Origin: Nageia nagi
Lineage: Eukaryota > Pinophyta
Reading direction: 5' to 3'
Assembly (NCBI GenBank): GCA_050084985.1
Contig: JBITNC010000001.1
Span: 4,774,001-4,838,000, forward strand
Length of the DNA: 64,000 nt
The notes under the pieces are model-generated. The model had not been told where the DNA came from, ran no database searches, and saw only the letters and a program-made list of their open reading frames with translations. Position 1 is the stretch's first letter; every line of letters starts with the position of its first letter. This document shows positions 57,088 through 64,000 of the stretch, in pieces. The position numbers and the translations under genes are program-made.

Positions 57088-58260
57088 TTACTGTCCTGCG
57101 CTTGCGGTCTTATATCGCTTTAGGTGCTGTCCATTAACTGAAATCGATAGTTTGCACCCATTTAATTTTGCCAGCTCAAAGACATTTTTCCCAACGCATT
57201 TAGCTACTACATAGGGTCCGGACCACATGGATTCGAACTTTTTGTGTTTCTCCAGTTTAGCTCTGTCCTCATCCCATTTCAATACTAAATCTCCTTCTTT
57301 GAAAGTATCCGAAGTTGATTTTCGACCATCAAACCATCTTTTTACTATTTCATTTCTTCTCTGGAGATCTTGATATGATTGATTCTAGAGCTCTTCTAGA
57401 TGCCATAGTTCATTCATCCGAACCTCAAGAGATTCAAAATCCTCACCATATTCTTGCAAAACTTTTAAAACTGGAAGCTCAAAATGACTTGGTAGTATCG
57501 CCCTTTTACCGTATACCAATGTATATGGGCTAGTTTTAATGGCTGACTTTACTATGATCCTATCTGCCCACAATGCCCAATTGAGCTTTTCGTGCCAAGT
57601 CTGGGGATTATCCTCCATTGTTCTTTTAAGAATCCGAATCAAATTCTTATTTGTGGACTCAGCCAAACCATTACCCTGGGGGTAATAATTTGAGGAAGTT
57701 TTCCAATAGATACCTAATCTCATAGCAAAATCAATAACCTCAGCTCCTATAAACACCAAACCATTATTCAAAATTATCATTTGAGGAACACCATACCTGG
57801 TAATTAACTTTTCCACAAATTTTAGAATAGTCTTTTGATTTGCCTCTTTTACAGCCTCTGCTTCCACCCATTTGGTAAAAAAGTCTGTAGCAGTCAGGAT
57901 GAATTTGTGTTCGGAAGAGGAGTTTGGATTGATGACTCCGATAAAATCCAGCCCCCACTGTTGGAAGGGTTCTTCTACTTGGATTGGTTCCAATGGTAAT
58001 GCTGCATTTCTCTTTCTTCCCACATACCTCTGACACTTCTCACAATTTTGTGCCTTTGCAAAAGCCTCCTTGAACATAGTGGGCCAGTAATATCCTGCCT
58101 GAATGATCTTACCCACTGTCGTGTATCCGGAGTAATGACCTCCAGACTCTCCGAAATGAAACTCTTCAATGAGGTTAGCTGACTTTGTCGCTGGTACACA
58201 TCTTAGCAAAACACCATCGTGATTTCTCCTATAAAGTATCTGATCTATCTCAGTGTAATT
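57088..58260 (-). pseudogene. Tat-type integrase, second catalytic Asp changed to Asn
   Basis: The frame 58209-57385 holds the zinc-binding region (EEFHFGESGGHYSGYTTVGK, NCEKCQRY) and the catalytic core: WGLDFIGVIN with the first Asp, TDFFTKWVEAEAV, and QGNGLAESTNKNLIRILK with the Glu. The central motif, normally xxDNG, reads MIILNNGLVF; the Asp codon at 57,766-57,768 is AAT, a one-base G-to-A change. After a stop at 57,385 the C-terminal part resumes in frame (RWFDGRKSTSDTF, then 57282-57088 with WSGPYVVAKCVGKNVFELA) and ends at a TAA near 57,086. No chromodomain is seen. The enzyme would not be active as written. Confidence 0.9.
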
Positions 58261-59760
58261 TTGGGCGTGTATCTTGAATCACCTTCTTTGGGATGCATTC
58301 ATATTTCCTGGCAGTTTTTCGATCTCAAAATATTAACTTAATTGCTCCATCCAATCCTTTGTCGTACCTCTGAGTATGGATTCCGAGGTTTCTTGTTCAA
58401 CAAAGCATACCATCTCTTTTTCTGGTATCGTAGGTTTTGCAAGTTGCTCGCAAAGTGCTCTTCCTTTTACAAGCTTGGTGGGCTAAATTTCCACATCGTA
58501 CTTTAGAATTTTTGAAATCCACCTAGGTCTTCCTTCTCCCAATTCTCCCTGCATAACATAAGACCTAACATCCGGGTGTACAGTTAGAATCAAAATCCTA
58601 CTCTGAGCAATGTAATGTTTTAACTTACCGAGTGCTTTCACAATAGCTAAGACCTATTTTTCAATGAAAGTGTATTTTTCCTCACAACTTTTCATAGTCT
58701 GGCTGAAAAATACGACTAGATATTCTTCATTTCTTTCGTACCTCTGGGTTAAAATGACTGCAACACTAGTATCTGAACCATATGCGTACAGAATAAATTC
58801 TTTGCTAAAATCTGGATTTCTCAGTACAGGAGCTTTTGTAATTGCTACCTTAATTTTCTAAAAAGCTTCTTTACCTTCCTCAGTCCATACAAAAGGAGTA
58901 TCTTTTTTTAGCATCCGGGTGATAGGTTTGATAATGTTTGAGAAATCCTGAATAAATCTTCTGACAAAGTTAATCTGACCCAGAAAAGATTGCAAAGACT
59001 TCTTATTAGACGGGAGAGACAAGTCATTTATAGCTTTAACTCTATCCGGATCAATAGCCCATCCCTCTTTTGAAATGACATGGCCCAATAATTTACCCTC
59101 ATCTACTACGAAGATAGACTTCTTAGGATTTAGGGATATACCATACCTCTTACATTTGATGAAGGCTTGCTCCAGATGTTGAACATGCATGTTTCTATCA
59201 TGAGAGAAAATAGTAATATCATCAAGGTATACCAATAGACTCTTATTTACCAGTTCTCCAAACGCATAATCCATAGCTCTCTGAAAGGTAGCCCCTGCAT
59301 TGGATAGTCCAAACGACATTCTCTGAAAAGCAAATGTGCCCCATTTAGTTGTAAAAGCTGTTTTGAACTGATCTTCATTTCGGACCCAAATCTGATTGTA
59401 CTCGAAGAAACCATCTATCAAATAGAACTTTTCAGCTCTAGCTATAGTATTTAGTATTTGTTCCATTGGAGGTAAGTGGTAATGATCCTTCAATGATACT
59501 CTGTTCAAACCCTGGAAATCTACACACAACCTTATCTCGCCATTTTTCTTCCAGACAGGCACAAGATTGGCTACCCAAGTGGAATGCTTGATGGGATAAA
59601 TTATCCCATCCTTGTACAGTTTAAGCACCTCCTGCTTCATGGCAACTTCAATCTTGAGGTTTACTAGTCTTTGTTTTTGTCTGACCAATTTAGCATCATC
59701 TATCAACTTGATTGTATGCTGTATCACTGATTTATCAAAAACCTTCAAATCATCATAAGA
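58261..59760 (-). pseudogene. Tat-type reverse transcriptase and degenerate gypsy RNase H
   Basis: RT occupies 59,748-58,858 in one open frame: YPIKHSTWVANLVPVWKKNG, RLCVDFQGLNRVSLKDHYHL, FQRMSFGLSNAGATFQRAMD and the catalytic YLDD at 59,218-59,229 (LLVYLDDITIFSHD), then SFLGQINFVRRFIQDFS. All RT Asp residues are present. The connected gypsy-type RNase H follows to about 58,300: in FILYAYGSDTSVAVIL the usual first catalytic Asp (LYxDAS) is Tyr at 58,780-58,782, and in ILILTVHPDVRSY the usual third (TDH) is Val. Single stops at 58,858 and further on break the frame. Loss of these Asp residues suggests that this domain acts only as a structural connection and that the second RNase H upstream does the catalysis. 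Confidence 0.9.
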
Positions 59761-60179
59761 CCAAGCAATAACATCAACATATGTTCTGCATAACTGTACA
59801 ATTTCCTGAATCTATTCCGAAGTATTAGATATACCAATTTTTAATGACTTACCTGAAAAAACTTCATGTTCTTTATAGTTATCCGGGTTTATATTCATAC
59901 CCCTTCTTTTTACCTGGTCACTCCTGTCGAACAATCCTTCGAATGGAATCAAATCTTTAGGGAGTTTATTGTTATTCAGCTGAATTATGTCTTGTTCCTG
60001 GAAAACTTTGGAGTCCTCTTCTCCTACTACATGACATACCGCTTGTTGTAATAAAAACTGATTAATTTGAGCTTCATCCTGAAAAACCTACCAAAAGGAA
60101 TCATTATCCGGAACTGATGGCCTGAAAATGAGTTGAACACCCTTTCTCTGGAACCAGTCATTTGTGGGATCAAAACTGG

Positions 60180-60570
60180 CTCCCATTTATGCTAATGCAT
60201 CAGCTTCTTGGTTGAATTTCCTTGGGACAGACTAAATATGCAATGCTTCGAAATGCTCAAATAGATCCCAAACCCGATTCCTATAGGCTTTCAAATAATG
60301 ATGTTTGACTGAATATTTACCTGTCACTTGTTTCATGATAAAATCTGAATCCCCTTTGATCTTTAGACACTGAATTTTCATTTTGATAGCTTATTCTAGT
60401 CCCAGGAAAAGAGCTTCATATTCAGCCACATTATTTGAACATAACCAGGTGAGTCTAAAAGAAAATCTATGCACCTTACCAATTGGGTTGGTCAGGATAA
60501 TCCCGGCTCCGGATCCATTTTTGGATCTTGCCCCATCAAAAGACATCTCCCACATTTCATTTCTCCTGAG
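60180..60570 (-). pseudogene. Additional RNase H located between protease and RT
   Basis: The minus-strand frame 60891-60391 ends in an RNase H fold start: EMSFDGARSKNGSGAGIILT (catalytic Asp at 60,535-60,537), then CSNNVAEYEALFLGLE (Glu). After one TAA the same frame continues with LKIKGDSDFIMKQVTGKY (Asp) and KFNQEADALA (Asp). All four catalytic residues, D-E-D-D, are therefore present. The SFDGA...NNVAEYEAL...GDSxL...NxxADALA pattern is the plant/archaeal-type RNase H found in Tat elements and many plant proteins. Here it precedes RT, whereas in several Tat lineages the extra domain follows the gypsy RNase H. The single stop is the only visible break. Confidence 0.9.
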
Positions 60571-60574
60571 ATCT

Positions 60575-61440
60575 TCCCTTGTGAGTTCCAGGATGAAAGA
60601 TTCTAGCTCTATTAAATAATAATTTCCAAACTCCACGTCGTAGATGGTGTTGAGCATACTCATACTACAAGGGTCTTCAGTTTGTAGCTCTTCCAGCAAT
60701 TCGTCTGATTCTTCCAATTCACCAAAGTTTGCGCAAACCTCCTCCTTTTTCTCTACATGAAACTCAAAAATTTCCTCATTATTCAGTCTTACCCTCTTAT
60801 TCCCACAAGGGATCAAATAATGGGTGTAATCCATTGCTAGATAACCCCCTATCTTAGCTGTAAACTCTCTAGACAGACATAGCCTGAACAAAGGGGGCAG
60901 CTCAACAACTGTAATTTCCTAAATAATAATTATAGAGGGACACTTATGTATTTTCAGGACTACATCCTTGATTACTCCTACTATTTTGACAGGTGTGGAA
61001 TCTAGTTGTAATACTCCGATGGACGTTCTTGTCATAGGCAACCCCATTACATCGCACACTGCTTTAGGCATCACAGTAGTAGCTACCCCAGAATCAACCA
61101 AACAATTATGGAGTACATATCCCTCGATTTCTAGAGTCATGTAAAAAGCTGGAGGTTTGTTCTTTCCCATCCCCGGATATTTCGATGTTTCAAAAAGATT
61201 AAGCACTCTTTCCATTCCTTCATTCAATGCTATAAGAGATGTTTTCAATAAATCAATTTGTCTGGGAATTTTTAGAGCTTCAAACAAGGACACTCTCGTT
61301 GGAGTTCTCTTTAGCTCCGCCATAATGTTGAACTCTGGGATAGTCGAAGGTTCGCCAATTTTGTTTCTGAATCTGTCAGTAAATTTTTCCTGAAGCTGTA
61401 GAGTATCATCTTTTCTCTGATGCTTGGTAAGTGAAGGAAA
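60575..61440 (-). pseudogene. Retropepsin-type protease region of the Tat-type element
   Basis: The frame 61323-60919 contains TLEIEGYVLHNCLVDSGVAT with the catalytic DSG (Asp at 61,093-61,095) where DSGA is usual; here the next residue is Val. It is followed by the flap-like VMPKAVCDVMGLP and LDSTPVKIVGVIKDVVL. A stop near 60,917 separates it from a linker frame (60,891 onward: YLAMDYTHYLIPCGNKR, an acidic part) that leads to the extra RNase H. The region 61,330-61,440 links to Gag and contains a frame break. Confidence 0.85.
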
Positions 61441-61449
61441 CCTTAACCT

Positions 61450-62963
61450 TCAGAGATTTTGATCACTGGCTTTGGGCGTTGGTTTGGTTTTCGAAAATGG
61501 GAATTTTTGGGAAACTGTTTCCTTTTTCGGGATCTTTTCCTTAGAATCAGGAACTGCATCTTGCCTTTTAGGAAACACTACTCTGAAACTCTTTTGGGGT
61601 TCAACTTTTCTTTTCGGAATGCTGGAGACTAGAGGACTTTTTCCTAATCTTGTTTCCACAGCAAAAACTCCTATATCCAACGGTGCAAAATTCATCAGGT
61701 TCACATTTTGGTTCACATCATCAGCTACACTGGGCGGAGTAATACCTACACTTCTTGATAGATACTCCTGGTACTGATAAACAGGGCATGTGGTTTGTTC
61801 ATGAGCATCATTGCAAGCCAAACACAAACCAGACGCTAACTTGGAAGAGGAAGCTTGGCTTACATCTTCATTCAACACATGCTGAGCTTTTTCTACAACA
61901 GGATAAGGATATCTTCTTGCATTGTTTTGTCTGCTTAGAATGGTAATCTGGTTTGCCATATTTCTACACAAGCTTTGGAGTTCCTGAATCTCCGACGATG
62001 AAGCTACCCCTTGATTCATATTAGGCTGATAAGGGGCTGGTAAAGCCAAGGGAGCTCTAGGGACTGGCAAGGGTGATGGCCATTGTTGGACAGGAGCAGG
62101 GATGCTGGCCAGTGGTGGAGCCAAACTAATTGCTTGAGGTCTCAAAATTTGCTATTGAGCAGTTACTAGAAAATAAGGCATTAGCATGCGACTTGGCAAT
62201 TTTCCAACTGCAATAAGACAGGATTCAGCATACACTGCTTGTCTATAGACCTCCGGGAAAGTATTTACTCTAGAATTTTGAATTTGCAGAGAGAGATCCA
62301 GAGGAAAGGCTCTTAGGTAATACATTAAGGATTGAAATTGCTGAGGCCTAACTGGCATTGGGACTCTCATCCAAGTTTTTTGGAATCTAATATTGAAATC
62401 AGGGATATTTTCTTGCTCATATCTTTTGATTGAAGTGAACTGTGTTAATAGGGAAAAAGGATCTCTTAATTCATTGAATTCCAAGATAAAGGGCTCTGCC
62501 AGTTGAGCCCAAGTGGTTATAGATCCATTAGGAAGGCCCCTGTACCAATCTAGGACCTTTCCTTGAAACACTGAGCCAGTAATCTCACCATGACATCTTC
62601 ATGCTGGATATTGTGAATCTTAGCTAGGCCAGCTACATCAACACAATGCTCATAAGCTATTTTCTCTGAAGTTGCATCAAACTTCGGAAGGGTTTTGAAA
62701 ACATTTGCTGGGATGTCATGCAACACCGCCAGGGCTATTGGTACCCCATTGTCCCATTTCGGATAAATATTCTGAGCTGGATTAGCCATTTTAGGAGAGG
62801 TATTTTTAGTGTGAAGATTGGATGATTCTGGCTTGATAAAGGATTTTAGGGAGCTGATACTATTCAGAGACTTGGACTTGATCAGGGTCTTTCTCTTAGG
62901 AGTATCTAACGTTCTAAAATCTAGTGCTTCTTTTGCTGCTCTAGTTTTAGATCTTGTCCACAT
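61450..62963 (-). pseudogene. Gag of the Tat-type element, frameshifted
   Basis: Gag starts MWTRSKTRAAKEALDF at 62,963. The first frame runs to 62,550 and contains KMANPAQNIYPKWDNG, VLHDIPANVFKTLPKFD and EDVMVRLLAQCF. A one-base shift near 62,572 then moves to the frame 62571-62152, which holds the retrotransposon gag core: GKVLDWYRGLPNGSITTWAQ, then YEQENIPDFNIRFQKTWMRV. After a stop at 62,150 a proline-rich stretch and a zinc knuckle-like CLACNDAHEQTTC (near 61,800) follow in 62145-61450, with a basic C-terminus. The knuckle has a CX2CX3HX4C spacing, one residue shorter than standard. Confidence 0.9.
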
Positions 62964-63082
62964 AAACTCTAGGTTGTAAAAGAAAATGACAGGTTCAAAA
63001 GCACATATGATATTTACAAATAATTTGCTTTAATACATACCATAGATAGTGCTTCAGCAGAGTCGCCAATAAGTTTTTTCAT

Positions 63083-63100
63083 GTCCCATCGGGCATGCCA
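63083..63100 (-). other. Primer-binding site candidate of the Tat-type element
   Basis: On the minus strand TGGCATGCCCGATGGGAC lies 11 bp inside the 5' LTR border. TGG at its start matches the CCA end of a tRNA, and the position is right. The matching tRNA could not be named from memory. Confidence 0.6.
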
Positions 63101-63111
63101 AAAAGAAATAC

Positions 63112-64000
63112 TGTTGATTAGGATTGTGTAATATAAGCACCGCGAACAATCTTAACCAAAGTAAATCAAGAACAGACTATGGTGACAGTCTGATCTTCAG
63201 AGAAGGCTGGTTCCTTATACATTGGGTGTAGGAGAAGTAACAGGAAAGAAAATAAAAAGAGTAGAGTGTGAGGAATTTAAGCAAAAGGCTTAGGGTAATA
63301 GGAAAGAAAATAAAAATGAGTAGGGTGTAAGGAATTTAAGCAAAAAGGCTTAGGGTAACAAGAGAGAAAGCAAAGGTGGATCACTAGTTCAGCGCGGGCT
63401 TTCACAGTGTGTGAAACCTTGGTCTGAATCTAGTGTAGCAGCTACGGTACAAGCTCTCACTCTCTAATAGTTTCCCAGCTTTACTCTACCATGTAGAAGA
63501 CATAGTTATATTAGCAGATCGTGATTACCATTCAGGAAACAAGCCAAGCTGCCATGATGTAACCAAATTAAGAATGACAATTACGAGTGCTAGACAAGAA
63601 AGGTCAAGATGGTATCATATTACTGATAAAAACTACAGGTCTTCAAGAACAAATGTAAAGAGCAATACTAGGGCTTCCGACCCTTCTTTCACTTTATTTT
63701 CATATACTTATACTGAAGTAACAATAGTTACAAGAATTGCTGAACAGAAACATTTACAAAATGGCTTGAAGATTCTAGCCTTCTTTTAACTGATACTACC
63801 TACATATGCCACTTGGTAGAATATTACAAAACTGGGCAAATTGCAGATGATACAGCTTCTTGATGATTGTGACCTGACTTCTCGTTGTCCTCGTCTCTTC
63901 TGGGATATTCTATTTACTGGCTCCGGCTATTTGATCTCTCTTTGCTATTCTCATCTCTACATTCTGGAATGCTCTATTCACTTGCTCTGACTATTTGATC
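63112..64000 (-). mobile_element. 5' LTR of the Tat-type element, cut by the window end
   Basis: Begins TGTTGATTAGGATTG at 63,112 and matches 51,104 to about 51,995 in order, including the internal tandem repeat. Differences are mostly transitions. In element orientation this is the upstream LTR, so the promoter lies beyond the window. Confidence 0.9.

Larger units (their letters stand above)
51104..64000 (-). mobile_element. Large Tat-type Ty3/gypsy retrotransposon, nearly complete
   Basis: Two directly repeated LTRs start at 51,104 and 63,112 (TGTTGATTAGGATTG), and the second runs out of the window. Between them, on the minus strand from right to left, lie primer-binding site, Gag, protease, an extra RNase H, RT, gypsy RNase H, integrase, a non-coding gap and a long accessory reading unit. 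With LTRs of about 1.9 kb the whole element would be near 13.9 kb. An extra RNase H, long LTRs and extra downstream coding capacity fit the Tat branch of plant Ty3/gypsy elements. The left border, immediately after ...CATAAC, interrupts a PPR pseudogene. Scattered stops and a few frameshifts mean it is not autonomous now. Confidence 0.92.

Noticed and set aside
1-64000. tRNA, rRNA, snRNA or bacterial operon features
   Set aside because: No cloverleaf with conserved T-loop, rRNA core or Shine-Dalgarno-organised gene cluster was recognised on reading both strands; a covariance-model scan would be needed to exclude small RNA genes.

Overview
The window looks like repeat-rich nuclear DNA of a land plant, most likely a gymnosperm (conifer type). 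This is an inference. The supports are an intronless PLS-class PPR gene ending in GDYW, several gene-sized PPR duplicates, many decayed Ty1/copia, Ty3/gypsy and LINE copies, strongly AT-rich spacers, and a giant Ty3/gypsy element. No bacterial, organellar or viral backbone, rRNA, tRNA or CRISPR array was seen.

Layout. 1-2.1 kb: decayed L1-type LINE. 2.1-8.1 kb: AT-rich DNA with unidentified coding debris. 8.1-8.3 kb: MITE-like inverted repeat. 8.7-9.1 kb: unassigned coding-like segment on the minus strand. 9232-12042: the only apparently intact protein gene, a 936-residue PPR-DYW protein, with its 3' flank to about 12.7 kb. 14.7-15.2 kb: small repeats and a CpG-rich block. 16.6-18 kb: gypsy gag remnant. 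20.9-21.7 kb: gypsy integrase remnant (minus). 21.9-26.8 kb: copy A of a segmental duplication that begins in a PPR DYW domain and is split by a 3 kb minus-strand LINE. 26.8-28.7 kb: 5' part of a second LINE. 28.7-30.35 kb: copia RT/RNase H remnant. 30.36-39.04 kb: LTR-bounded copia region holding a protein-kinase (CDKG/CDK11-like) fragment and a decayed gag-pol. 39.25-40.95 kb: opposite-strand copia gag with primer-binding site. 42.3-44.44 kb: large PPR-DYW pseudogene; the duplicated segment (copy B) runs on to 46.1 kb. 47.1-49.6 kb: LTR-like promoter region and a decayed unknown ORF. 49.64-51.1 kb: CACTA-type terminus followed by PPR fragments in scrambled order. 51.1 kb to the window end: one minus-strand Ty3/gypsy element of Tat type with about 1.9 kb LTRs.

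The PPR copies form one family. Gene 9232-12042 is the best candidate for a working organellar C-to-U RNA editing factor. The 42.3 kb copy and the 21.9 kb fragment share the same C-to-T stop codons and the same downstream flank, so the pseudogene was already broken when it was duplicated.

The most unusual system is the terminal gypsy element. A second RNase H with a complete D-E-D-D set lies between protease and reverse transcriptase, while the ordinary gypsy RNase H has lost two catalytic Asp positions. A reading unit of more than 1,100 codons (globular part, basic and proline-rich linker, coiled coil) lies in sense orientation between integrase and the 3' LTR. The LTR carries an array of TGA-type bZIP-like motifs.
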